64,000 nt of DNA from Taeniopygia guttata (taxonomy: Eukaryota > Chordata > Aves > Passeriformes > Estrildidae), in the NCBI RefSeq assembly GCF_048771995.1, contig NC_133063.1, positions 26,616,810-26,680,809 of the forward strand. The letters run 5' to 3'. Shown here one piece after another: positions 37,081 through 48,150 of the stretch. The translations under genes and the position numbers were made by a program. The notes beneath the pieces are model-generated. The model saw only the letters and a program-made list of their open reading frames with translations, made no database searches and had not been told where the DNA came from. Position 1 is the stretch's first letter, and the number at the start of each line of letters is the position of its first letter.

Positions 37081-38332
37081 CACAGAATACTTTGTATTTT
37101 ACCACTTCTGCTGAAGCCTGTGATCCAGCAATTCCAGCATGTCATGAAAAAGAAATTGTGCATTAAAAACAATAAAAAAGAAATTGAAAAGAGTTCCAAA
37201 TTACAGACTCCTTCCTAGATTTAGCAGATTAGTTCACTTATGCTGTATTTTACACTGATTAATGAAAATCCAGTTCTTGGCTGGAGGGGGAGTTATCCTA
37301 GCTCATACCTGCCAGATATTCCATGTAAAATGTCAGAAATGCTTTTCTTGCATGGTCATTTTCATCCCAACCTCGTTTGGGTTCAATGGAGTTCTGTTCT
37401 GGGACCAAAAGGTCACAATCAGTCTTTCATTCCTAGATTATAACACAGCCATAAACACACAGTGTCTGCTTCCTTCAGTCTACTGCCTTGTTTTTGATGA
37501 CATTTGGTTTTTCTCCTTCTTATTTTTCTTTTTTTTTTTTTTTTCCTTTAATCCAGAAAAATAGTGGTTAGTCCTTAAAGCAGAACTTCCCTCTCTTAAA
37601 CAGCTGCTACTGGAGTATTCAAACCATGGGCAGATGGAGGAGTGGGCAGCTGTGTGTTACAATCCAGAGTACTCACCTCTGCAGATGACAATGGTTGCTT
37701 GCTGTAAGGAAGTCAGTAATGCATTTTAAGTGGCTTTTAGTGGAAGCTTTCTTGGTTTGTATCTGCCGCTATTAAAAAAGAACTTTGTTCATGATAGTCC
37801 TCTTGGTGTTGCCTTTTTAACCCACAAGTGTGCTTCACTATTTTGTAGGGCTGTTCTAGAAGCAGATCTAGAGCTCTGATGAGTGCTCACATTTTATAGA
37901 TTACTACTTTAAAAAACTTACACAGCTGAGGGGAAATTCCACCTTAAGAAAACCCCAAAACACCTTTATAGGAAAGTCTGGAGCAGAAATGCAAAGGAAC
38001 AGATGCAGAACTGCAGAATAATGTTTGACAAGCAGTAGGAAAGATTCAAGTGGAATGATCTATGTTAGTGATGTTAAATTTCCTGCTTTGGCCCCACTCA
38101 ATCATTCGTACAAAACATGTCTGACTAATGTTCTGTCCTTGTGAACACTCTATGATCACATTACAGAGTTTGCATCATTTGCAAAAATGTGTACTCAGAG
38201 AATTCTCTCCAGCAGAAATAGTGAAGAGTTCCAGAATTTTAAAGTTATTCTGAGTGTTATTTTTATGAACAACTAATGTGAAACAGATTTGAAAACTAAG
38301 CAGTTTTAAAAAAACCTTTAAAAATATTCAAC

Positions 38333-38650
38333 TTTTGTAGAATGCCCCTGTTCCTAAGAGACAGGAATTTGATCTTACCTCTCTTATGTGGCTAATAACT
38401 TGTCCCTTGACCCAAACCCTGACCCCACCCCTATGATACCCTATAAAAACCTCAGGATCCTGCCTTTGCCCAGTCTTTCCTCTCCTCTCCATCCCATCCC
38501 TCCCCCCCCAGGGGGAATAAATGGATTCTCGAGCTTTCTGAAACGAAGACCCAACTCGTTTGTTCCCATGCCCAGTGCCAGCAGCTGCACCCTCCCTGGA
38601 CACGAGGAGCCCGGTTGCAAGTCAATGCAACCCAGTTGCAAAAACTTTCT
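38333..38650 (+). mobile_element. solo LTR of an endogenous retrovirus
   Basis: Plus-strand promoter and poly(A) signals stand in LTR order: TATAAAA at 38442-38448, a C/T-rich leader, AATAAA at 38516-38521, then a U5-like stretch (CTCGAGCTTTCTGAAACGAA onward). The likely 5' end is TGTAGAATGCCCC near 38,335; the 3' end near 38,645 is approximate. No internal retroviral genes follow. The 124-codon frame over it is not a gene. The wording matches LTRs common in passerine birds. Confidence 0.65.
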
Positions 38651-39080
38651 CCCAAATGAAAAACATATTTCCCTTCAAACTACTAAATCTCAAAAACATA
38701 TTTTGAAGTTTATTTCCAACCTTTCTTGGGGAAATGCATCTTGGGTAAGAGACTGCACATGAGAATCAAGAAGAAAGGGACTGTAGTCAAGATCAGGTTG
38801 TCATGAAACTTAATTACTAATCTCCAAGATGTTGACTGTAGAATTTTCATTGCAGCTGTGGACTCCATGAAGCTGTGCTTTCCTTCTGGTTTTGTAAATG
38901 TCTGGCTTTAATCATAATTGATATTTTAAAAACAAAGGCAGAATCATAGAGATGCAAGCTGGCAATTAAGAATAGAAGACCTTTGTTGAGGATTTTCCTG
39001 GGTTGTCTAAAGGCTCTTTCCTGATTCCTATGCTGCCACTGAAGTACAGAGGCAGCACTCAGGGACCTGTAGCAGCAGAG
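38650..39080. other. non-coding spacer between LTRs
   Basis: AT-rich sequence with no recognised retroviral gene, so the adjacent LTRs do not look like the two ends of one provirus. Confidence 0.5.
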
Positions 39081-39775
39081 AGCTGCCAGAGGCAATGGGC
39101 ATGGCTGTCACCAGCCTCTCCTTCAAGGATTGTGCAAAGCAGGACAAGCTCCTCTGCTAAGAGGGTTCATGTGGGAATCCAGGGCTTCCCTCTGGCTGCC
39201 CTGGCAGGTCTGGGACCCTGGCAGGGGTCAGAAACCCCCCTGTACAGAGCCCTGAGAGACACTGTCTGTGATCTCTGTCCATGGAAAAGAGTTTCCAATC
39301 TTACAGGATGAATTACAAGCTCTGAGTGTTTGATATGAGTAATAATTAAGTGTGACACGGGTGCAAAAGTAAAATTTTTGGTTTCTAGAGTAGGGGTTCA
39401 GAGGGGACAAGATGGAGGAATTGGGTGTGTCTTGTCCTTTTCCTCCTTCTTCATGCCCTCCATGTTTCACTGTAGTGTTGGCATTTTTCTATTGGTTTAG
39501 GCTGGGGACACACTGTTCAACATAGATGATAGATATTGGCACATTATTGTAAATATAGCACAGGTAGTTTCTGGTATTTAATGTTTGTAACATCCCACTG
39601 AGGGGCAGAGCCCCGCACGCTGCCCTGCAGGACAGAGCTGCGGCAGGGCAGCAGAACATGTTAGAGATAAACAGAATAAACAACCTTGAAACCAGCACAG
39701 ACGAATTATGGCTTCTTCTTTGGCAACAGGGCAGAAAGACAGAGACTTTCTACAATCTCAGAACCATCAATACCA
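39080..39775 (+). mobile_element. LTR of a second endogenous retrovirus type
   Basis: About 690 bp whose wording I recognise from a passerine LTR type: a repeat-rich CTGGCAGGTCTGGGACCCTG section, then a long U3, then a GC-rich stretch at about 39,600-39,650. AATAAA lies at 39675-39680 in a GAGATAAACAGAATAAACAA context, as in R/U5 regions. Orientation is plus from the position of the poly(A) signal. Edges are approximate; no target-site duplication was found. Confidence 0.55.
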
Positions 39776-39779
39776 CAGA

Positions 39780-40650
39780 TCTCGACAGATTTGCACAGTC
39801 AGGTTTTGCTAGTGGGGGTACTACAGGGGTGGCTTCTGTGAGAAGATGCTGGAAGTTCCCTCCATCTCTGGCAGAGCCAGTGCCAACTGGCTCCAGGATG
39901 GATCTGACTCTGGTTTGGAAGGCCAAACCCATCAGAAGTGGTGGTTATACTTCTGTGATAACGTATTTAAGGGTAAGAAAAATAGAAGTTGTTGTGCAGA
40001 TGTAGTCCAGCCAGAGAAGAGAGGTGTGAGAGCATGTGAGAGGAACTGCTCTGCAGACAGCCAGGGCAGTGGAGCAGGAGGGGCAGGGCCAAGATTTCCC
40101 CTCAGCCCGTGGTGAAGCTCCTGCAGCCCCTGGAGCAGCCCAGGGATGCCAGAGCAGGGGGAGGACTTCAGGACATCAGGCTGTCAACCTGTGGGAAAAC
40201 TCCTGGTGGGGAGCTGCAGACCCGTGGGGAAGGGATTCCATGCTGGAGCGAGTTTCCTGGCAGGAATTGCCATCCCATGAGGGGTCTGATCTGGAGCCGG
40301 CTGTGCCTAAAGGACTGAGCCTTTCAGAAGGGTGATCCATGTTGAAGAGAGCTGCTGCCTGTAGTATGGACTCCTGCTGGAGAAAGTCACAGAGAACAGT
40401 TTCCTGTGGAAGGGACATCAGTTTGGCATCTCACATGTATACAAGCACCTGCAAGGGAGGGTGCAAGGAGGTAGAAAAAGCATCTTTCCAGTGGCGCCCA
40501 GTTTCTGTCTGTGTCCATCCCATAGAGAATGGGCACAGACAGAAACACAGGAGGTTGCTCCTGAGCAATTCAGTACAGATGCATAAGAGCATACACGTGT
40601 CCTTTTTCTGGGCCAGAAGAAATTCACTGCTCATCTGCATTTGGTTAAGT
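39780..40650 (+). mobile_element. ERVL-like LTR or adjoining leader
   Basis: GC-richer sequence with recurring CTGGAGC and CCTGGCAGGA-type phrases and a TATA-like GTATTTAAG at 39963-39971 after AACC-rich U3 wording. I associate this with avian ERVL-class LTRs. It abuts the preceding LTR in the same orientation. Several 70-100-codon frames cross it on both strands with no retroviral protein signal. Whether it is one LTR or LTR plus leader cannot be decided by eye. Confidence 0.5.
40501..40546. repeat. inverted repeat, 13-bp plus 5-bp arms
   Basis: GTTTCTGTCTGTG (40501-40513) pairs perfectly with CACAGACAGAAAC (40534-40546). Inside it CCCAT (40519-40523) pairs with ATGGG (40529-40533) around an AGAGA loop, leaving a 5-base bulge on one side. 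It lies near the 3' part of the ERVL-like element. Confidence 0.85.
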
Positions 40651-43040
40651 TTTAGCTAAGGCAAAAAAGACATATTTTAAAGGAAATTCCTTGCTCCTGG
40701 GAAAAAAAGAAAAACAAACAAAAAAAAAAAAACCCACAAAAAAAAAAGGGCATGTGAAAGGCAAGGAAGTTAAAGAAAGAGAAAAAGAAGGAAGGGAAAA
40801 AAATCAACCAAGCAGCAAAGTGTAATATTTAATTATAGGTTATGGGGGTCTTCAGTAGATTACTCTTCTTGAATCCATCCAGACTATCATCTGACACAAG
40901 GTTAACCACTGTGTGTGAAAGTCTTGGTTGATCAGCTTAGTTCATAATTTATATCATTTCACCCAATGCTTGCACTCAGGGATAACAGGCAGTCTCATTT
41001 CCTAACACAATAACAAGGTGGTGGACTAAAAATCATTGCTGATAAATTGAGATAGTCCCTTCAGGTCAGTGCTGTGACATCGTCAGCTGTATGAAGGGAC
41101 ATGTCACCCTGTGCCTTTTGCTTTTGCATCATCTTTCAATATGTATCCTGACTGTCTTCTTGTCCTTTTCTGTTACTCCACTATATATCATGAAATATTG
41201 TATTATCACAATAAGGGAATTGGTTTCAAACTTTAAATTAAACAGAGAATACATACTGCTGTATGTTTTCACTTTATGGCTAATATTTTTCTTTTAAATA
41301 AATGCCTCCATAGCTGTTTAGATTCTGCTGCTTGATCCTTTAGTCAAGTCATAACTCTGGATTTGCATATCATAGTCTGTTGCCCTGTAAATTGCTAATG
41401 GTGAAGTTGAGAATATGTACTCCCACACAACATCAATTTAAAGATAGATTGTATAAATTAAAATCTCATTTTGTGTGTTTAACAACCATGTTAAACATCT
41501 TCTGGGTGACCAAGAGAAATAGCATGTTAAGTCACATATTTATAAGGAACACTAAAACTTCAAACCTAATCCAATACAAAAGTTACAGTTTATTTAGTTT
41601 AGATCCCAAGTTAAAAGTGAGATGCAATCTGTGCATTTTCTAAGTTCAGCTTGAAAGTATTAACAGTATAATTACATTTTTATAAGAGACATGTTCTTTT
41701 TAGGATTTATCAGAAGTTCTGGGTAATATTTCTAAAAATTGTAAAATTGTACTTAAAAACACCAAATAAACTAACTCCCAAATGTCCATTTTTATTTGTG
41801 GAATTTCACATCTGAAAAAAGAAACAGTAAAGAATATCTTAATACTTTTATTTTGAAACAAATTAACTTAGCTTTTCCATCTAATTTTTCTCCTTACAGG
41901 TTGTAACCATGTAAAATAACACATCATAACAGCATATTTTTATCAAAACACATAGAAGCTCATACTGACCAAGTACAGACTGATTTATCACAGATGCATC
42001 CCTCATATGCTTCATTTAATCTGGATTTAAATATATGGCTGTGAGAAAAGTACTGGGTTTTTCAACCTACACGACTTTTCGTTATAGTGACACCCGTGAT
42101 GCAACTTGATTCAGCAATAGCTGAATTAAAAGCTGAGGCTTTTAATGAAGCCTTTAGCAAAAAGGCCTCCAACAAAACAATAACTCAAGGTGTCGCCCCT
42201 CCAGCTGCCTGAGAATGGCAGGTGCTCAGCTGCAAATTCACACTGTTCACACATTTGCTGCGATCAAATTCACACTATGTAGAGTGGAAGTCCTGCAACC
42301 TGAAAAGTGGAGCGGTATCTCTGTGCCCAGCTAATGAATGTCTCATTATTCTTATCTCAGAGTGGTTTGAAGGATTTTACTGGAAGAGTAAATATACCTT
42401 GAATGTGAAGGCAACCATGGTGGCTCTCAGTACTTATGTATTTATTTTATATACATTTTATATATATTATGTATTTACAGTATTTATGAGCCAAGTGAGT
42501 GTCTTATCCATAAATGGTCACCTTGGTGCACTTCTGCAGCCCTGGATATTTGAACTCCAATCTGTTTTGCCATTTATTTGGTTTTGAAAATAACTGAAGG
42601 CTTCAGACACTGTTTACCACAGCAGTTAACCTCTTGCCTGGAGAGAACTTCTGGCTTTCTCCACTCCATAAATTTGGTGGTCTGTATTTCAGTCTCCAAA
42701 CAAATTCTAATTCACAGGTCCAAGTTTCAACCAGGTCTGACTTTCTGCAAGTTTTGATTTCTGCAGAAACTTCCCTTGCCTCCAAATTTCTTAGAATGAT
42801 AACCAAGGAATGCTTGTACTCACAAGGACATTGTGTGACTCTTCATGACAGAATGTTCATGCCCTGCAAACTGTTTTATTTAATATCTGGATGGAACCTT
42901 CATAACCTGTCCTAAAATATTTATGTTGCCAGCCTGGCAGAGAGAGGGGATGTGTTTGCTGGCAGCAGATAACTCCTTCATACATATGAAATTGTGGCAA
43001 CCTCTGTCATTGTTTTTGTATCTGAGCACATACATGCAAA
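40650..43040. other. non-coding AT-rich DNA
   Basis: Begins with an A-rich simple tract (40709-40748). A good plus-strand acceptor (TTTTTCTCCTTACAG) ends near 41,900, but all frames after it stop quickly. No gene or transposon recognised. Confidence 0.5.
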
Positions 43041-43310
43041 GTAATTCAGGCTGGAAAGGACATCAGGAGATCTATATTCCATCCTTCTGCTCAAAGATGG
43101 GTCAACATCTGAGGTCAGATATGTTTACAAAGGGCTTTTTCAAGTCAGGGCTTGAAACTTGTCAAGGACAGACACTACCTAGCCTTTGCATAAGTTCTGC
43201 CACTGATTTACTGTCCTCATAGGGAAACTTTTTCTTTAATCCAATCTAAACCACACATTTCAACTAATGTCCATTATCTTTGATCCTCTTCACATATATC
43301 ACTAAGTGTA
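43041..43310 (-). mobile_element. CR1 LINE 3' fragment
   Basis: Reads as the reverse complement of a diverged CR1 3' region: CTGGAAAGGACATCAGGAG, then CTCAAAGATGGGTCAACATC, then GACTGTCCTCAT-like wording in family order. The octamer tail is missing or unrecognisable, so the copy is old and truncated at both ends. Confidence 0.6.
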
Positions 43311-44305
43311 TGGGAACTTCTTATTTGATTGTTTACCCTAAGACATCATTATACATTTTATAATGGGCAAAGGAAATCAGCAGTGTCAGAATCGTAATTC
43401 CAGTGTGGCAGCAGCAGGAGAACTCACACTTCTATCAGCTAAAAAAATGAAAAAATATTTTGTCAAGCAATATTATGGCATGCCATAAATTTCATCACTA
43501 CGTTTATTCTAACTCATGTTATCTGCAAGCTTTGTGATTTGCAGGCATTTTTAGTCAACTTGAGGACATTTAGTTATTTGTGTTGCTCTAAGACTCTGGA
43601 GTTCAACAACAAAACCACCATACTGCAGAAGAGTCAGTCTCTGGTTTTAATGTCAGAAGAGAGAACTGATCTTTCTGGACCTTGTTTAGATGAAATATAA
43701 AAACTCAAATTGTGCTAAATGAACAAGAACAGATAGCTTTGGTTGCCTTTAAAAAGGAGAAGGACAGTTTTCAGAGTTGTTTATACAGGCTGAATATGTT
43801 TTTGGAAAAGCTCCCTGTTGTTACTCCAGAGAGTAAGTAGCTACAAGTGGGACGTATGTTATGAAGTTACCTACCTGTTCTTTTGCAGTTCAGTAGGAGC
43901 ATTAACAATAATTTATTTACAAACTCCTGAAAAAAATGTCCTTAACTTCCTACTTTGCCAAACCATGCTGCAGTGTGTCTGAGCAGGACAGCTGAGTCTC
44001 AGTTCTTCCTGCATATCCAGTTTTGAGATGTGGGCCAAAGCAGCAAGCCTTAGCCAGGTAATTTCTTTGGTAAGGAGCCCAGGAAAACACTCACACCTCA
44101 CCAACAGCGCTGTGGCAACAGAAGGGCTCCACACGTTCAGCCGTCCTGTTGCAATAGTTCTTGCAGGGATACAAGTTGTACTCCTTAGGAATCTGATTTA
44201 GGGTATGCTGGCAAAAATGCTGTCTGTACTAACATCAGGTACCCTCCTTTCTACCCAGCTCACTCTACCTACAAGCTGCCTGATGGATGGAAAGAGCAAT
44301 CACTA
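43311..44305. other. non-coding DNA
   Basis: No gene, RNA or mobile element recognised between the two CR1 fragments. Confidence 0.5.
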
Positions 44306-44309
44306 ATGG

Positions 44310-44425
44310 AACCATGGAACCATAGAATCATACAATTATTACAGTTGGAAAAGCTCTCTAAGATCATCAAGTCAAACCATTCATTTACTATGCTATTCAC
44401 TCCAGTCAGCAACCAAACATTAATG
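44310..44425 (-). mobile_element. CR1 LINE 3' end fragment
   Basis: The plus strand reads CATAGAATCATACAATTATT, then GTTGGAAAAGCTCTCTAAG, then ATCATCAAGTC, which is the reverse complement of the avian CR1 3' end with its ATTCTATG octamer tail. It is about 110 bp, 5'-truncated as is usual for CR1. Confidence 0.85.
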
Positions 44426-45590
44426 AAACTAGATTTGTTGCTGGGAAAATAATGGGGTTATATCTATTTGTACTTATAAGCATCTTCTCTATTTTTGCTA
44501 AGTTAAAATCTTCTAGCTATAAAATATTTTCTAAGAAAATTATTAATAAATTTTCTGGCCCAGTCTATTTGTCAGTCTGTTCCCTGCAATTTTCAGATTA
44601 TTTATGACCCCTGTGATTCCCCTTCTGAAGCAGGCCTTCTAGGAATTGTCAACTTATTCACCTGCTTTTGAAGTAAACAAGCAGCATTGCAGTCAAGCAT
44701 ACACCAAGCAGAAAAGTTTAAGACATCTGGGCTTCTGTGAGTATTTTTGCTCACAGAAATTTTTGAGCCCACATCTGGCTATCTTTGAAATTGAGAAAAG
44801 TTACACTCAATGGATGAAAAATTTAGGGCTAGGAATAAATGTGGTTATTTAATATTTGTTTCAAGTTATTCTATTAGGAAAATATTTTCTCCAAATCTTA
44901 CAGCTCACAGACTTGTGTACATTAACACATATCTTAAAATACACAGCTTAGCCGTATCTAATAGTCTGATACAAAAACTATGCAAAAAGGATAAGGGAAA
45001 AAGGACTCATAATCATGCCATAATACCATCTGAAATGCCTCTTCCTTGCTTTATTACCTCCGAGCACAATTCCGTTACAATGCTTTTCAATTAAACATAT
45101 TTCAGGAACATCAGAAGAAAATTAACTCACTTTTTTAACATGCCATGTGAGCATTGTTCTTGGCTTCCTCTACAACCAAAAAGGGTTTACAATAGCCCCC
45201 ATGGAGCCATGCATGGAGCAGGAGCGGGTGTGAGCTGCAGCAGAGCTGTGCCCCAGGCACCACCGTGGCAGGGGCAGCTGGGGAGTGAGAGTTGTCATCG
45301 TGTGCTGCTGCTCCCAGGACACTTCCCCTTCCTCCTGGCAGCCCTCAAATGGACACTGAGAAAGCTGTGCAGAAGAAAATCTGCATGGAACTGTGGTGGG
45401 GTAACTCAGGTGACCCGAGTGTTGCAGTGGCACAGCGGCCACAGCCCTTCAGAGGGGAGAGGCAAGGAAGAGAGGCAGTGGGAAAGCCCTCTGTGTAAGG
45501 GAAAGCCAAGAGCTTCATCATGGTAAGAACTGAATTCTTGTGGGTGAGAATTAGGGGAAAAGCCAATAAGGTAGATATCCCAGGAGTCTG
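44426..45590. other. non-coding DNA
   Basis: A GC-richer segment at 45,200-45,500 carries overlapping frames on both strands, the longest 128 codons, without a recognisable domain or splice sites. Nothing else is seen. Confidence 0.5.
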
Positions 45591-45594
45591 TTAA

Positions 45595-45958
45595 AGTCCA
45601 CTAAACCAGGATGAAGAGGCAGGTGAAATACTCCACAAGCAGCTCAAGAATACATGTAGGTGCTAGCCCTTGTTCTCCTGGGCAACAAGAGAGTTCCATT
45701 AATCCAGGAGGAAACAGTCAGTGACCTGCTGCTCTACTTCAACATGCCAAATGGTACTAAGGGGGCTGGTGGAAGTGCTCTTTGAGCCATTTTCCATTAT
45801 TCTCCAGCAGTCCTGACTAACCAGGGAGGTCTCAGGGGAGTGGAAATGTTCAAGAACACGTGTAAATGTGGTAATTAGAGATTGGGTTTAACAGTGGACT
45901 TGGAGTGCTGGGTTAATGGTTGCATCTGATGAACTTCAGGGTATTTTCCAACCTTAAT
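45595..45958 (+). mobile_element. CR1 LINE with internal deletion
   Basis: Three parts of CR1 occur in order on the plus strand: wording of the end of the endonuclease region (AATCAGGATGAAGAGGCAGG-like, 45,600-45,690), the linker before the reverse transcriptase (GAGGAAACAGTCAGTGACCT, then CCAGCAGTCCTGACTAACC, about 45,700-45,840), and the 3' UTR (GTGGACTTGGAGTGCTGGG, then TTTTCCAACCTTAAT, about 45,890-45,958). Most of the reverse transcriptase is missing and the frame is broken. It ends where a minus-strand CR1 begins. Confidence 0.7.
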
Positions 45959-46090
45959 CACAGAATCACAGAACCATTAACATTGCAAAAGACCTCCAAG
46001 ATCATCATGTTCAACCTTTGACCTAACATCACTCCAAGATCATCATGTTCAACCTTTGACCTAACACCACTATGCCCAGTAAATGAAGTA
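45959..46090 (-). mobile_element. CR1 LINE 3' end, tail-to-tail with neighbour
   Basis: The plus strand reads CACAGAATCACAGAACCATT and CCAAGATCATCATGTTCAAC, the reverse complement of a CR1 3' end. Its tail abuts the tail of the plus-strand copy at 45,958. A 38-bp part is tandemly duplicated. Confidence 0.8.
45994..46069. repeat. 38-bp tandem duplication inside CR1
   Basis: Copies at 45994-46031 and 46032-46069 differ at one base, so the duplication is younger than the diverged CR1 copy that contains it. Confidence 0.95.
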
Positions 46091-47840
46091 AGAGGTGGTT
46101 TTGACTTTGTGCTATGCAATACAGGGAAAAAGATAAAAGTTTTTTCCTTTGTATCTTTGTAGCAGTGAGAAAAATCTCATGGTTTCTCTCTGAACCTGCC
46201 TCAATAATTCCCTGGCAACACTGCTTCAGTGAGAAATGTTGCAAAAATTAGAAAGAATTTTCTGGGCCCCTCTAACACAGGAAAACTTCCACCTGTTAAG
46301 CTGAAACTTCAGCATGAACTTCAATTGTTAAACTTAAAGCACTGTAAGATATAAAGTTATGCTTTTTACCAAACAAAAACTGAAATGTTGACTGACCTAC
46401 ATTGCATTCAGGAGCAGTTTTGAGGTTATTTCAAAACTCAATTTTTCACCTTCATAGTGAATAGAAGAGTCTAGTATTTAACCAACAGATCACTTCCTAT
46501 TTACTACTCTTTGGCTAATAGTTAACACAGAACTGTTTTCTCATGCTGCAATTTCCACTGTGACATTACTACTATATTGTGAAGAAAGTATGAATCTCCT
46601 GTCACCTCATTTTCAGCTACAAAACCGCATTTGTTCATTGCTATGGCAACGGCTGCCCCAGCCCAGCCTAACAGGGTGCTTGTCTAGACAGCATTAAACA
46701 TATCTGTGCTTTTGTGTGTCTGGTTTTAGCAGCCAGGTGTGCAGAAGGTGGGGTGAAAGGAAGAGAGGCAAGAGAAAAGAAGTGAGTAAAAGAGTAAAAG
46801 AGTAAAAGAGTAAAAGCACCTCAGAAGTGACCACATTTTACATGAGAATTCTTAGTTCTGCAGGCCTTTCCTCAGATGTGGTGTTAAATTGTGCTCCTCA
46901 CTCAGGGCACACATATCTATAGACTTGCATGAAAGAACTTCAAACTGATTTGTGACTGAAGTGAGTAAGGGGCCAGCACCACCCACGGATTACTCCAGAA
47001 TGGAGGCATTTCTCAGGGCAGAAAGACATTTCACCTTTCCTATGGAGAAAAGTGATGTGCCTGAGGATGATCCAGGTCAGCAGGTCATAGCAAGGACATG
47101 AGGAAAGCCTTAGCTGTGATTCAGATCTGCTGGTTGGATCCTGGGGGAAAACAGAGTAAAACACCCCAGCACTGTCCGAGGCTCTTAGTCTGTTTGGGAA
47201 AAGCCAGAGATGAGTTTAACAGCTGCTTGTGGTGCCAACACCCTACATCTGTGTCGTGGGGATTATTTGTTGACAGAACTGCTCAGAAAGAGAGCACCTC
47301 TTAAAGAAAAGACTGCTAGAGATTGTTGGTAGATGTACATATTCAGCTGATTCTCAGTACCACTCTGTCTAGACAGAGACTTACTGAATTCATGAGAAAA
47401 TACACTCCCTGTGGAAACACTGCAGGTAGCTCCCACTGTTGACTCCATATTTTTTCTGTACAGGACAAGGGGATGCAGTTTGCACTTTCTTAAACAGATT
47501 GAGTAGGTTGAGAGCACAGTCTGAAAGGGATAGTTTTTAACAAAAAGAGTATTCAATTATCATGTGTCCACTGCCCATTTTGCAGCCATCCCAAACTCAT
47601 GGTCACAAAAATATGGTGTTCATGTGTTGCATCCCAGTATCCCAACCCAAGATCAGCAGAGTTACCTTTCCATGTTCTTGGCTCAGCACAATTCAAATTG
47701 GAGCATCTGATCATTCCAAAAAGGGATGTTCTTGTAGCACTTTCATTCATCCCATAAATAGGAGGAAATGGTAAGCAAAACACCTACATATTGTATTTTA
47801 GAATTGAAAAGTATAACTACAGCCTCAACTGAAATCTGGC
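46091..47840. other. non-coding DNA
   Basis: No gene recognised. The short tandem repeat at 46784 is listed separately. Confidence 0.5.
46784..46815. repeat. (GAGTAAAA)4 tandem repeat
   Basis: Four perfect 8-bp copies. Confidence 0.95.
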
Positions 47841-47844
47841 AAAC

Positions 47845-48150
47845 AATGTCCCAGTTTTCAAGAAGGACAAGAGGAGGACCCTGGAAAATACAGGCCAGCC
47901 AGTCTCACTTCAGTGCTTTGCAAAATTATGGAGAATATTATTTGGAGAGGTATTAAAAAGCACCTGAAGGACAGCACAGTCACTGGTGACAGCCAGCACA
48001 ACTTCATGACAGGAAAGTCCTGCTTATCCAGCGTTGTTTCTTTTCATAAAAGGTTACCCACCTAGCTGATCAAGAGAAGGCATTTGATGACATTATTCTG
48101 GATTTCAGTAAAGATTTTGGCTCTTTTTCTCACAGGATCCCTCTGGACAA
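47845..48150 (+). pseudogene. degenerate CR1 ORF2, reverse transcriptase part
   Basis: In the plus strand, three-frame reading recovers the CR1 reverse-transcriptase order: a CCAGTTTTCAAGAAGGACAA start, then residues like YRPASLTSV and CKIMENI, then QHNFMTGKSCL, then the DFSKDF motif that in CR1 precedes the catalytic region (DFSKAFDTV). Frameshifts and stops break it and neither end is intact, so it is a dead fragment of a non-LTR retrotransposon. Family members copy themselves by target-primed reverse transcription; this copy cannot. Confidence 0.75.

Larger units (their letters stand above)
30250..38330. other. non-coding DNA, no confident gene
   Basis: AT-rich sequence without recognised transposons or genes. 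Possible signals are a good plus-strand acceptor at 36,806 (CTTTCTGCCTGCAG) followed by 17 codons and a stop, and another at about 37,555 after a long T tract; neither has a partner donor. Simple repeats are listed separately. Confidence 0.5.

Noticed and set aside
38388-38762. 124-codon plus-strand frame
   Set aside because: Lies over an LTR promoter and U5; not a retroviral protein.
38333-39775. Two neighbouring LTRs as ends of one provirus
   Set aside because: Their sequences differ in type and nothing retroviral lies between.
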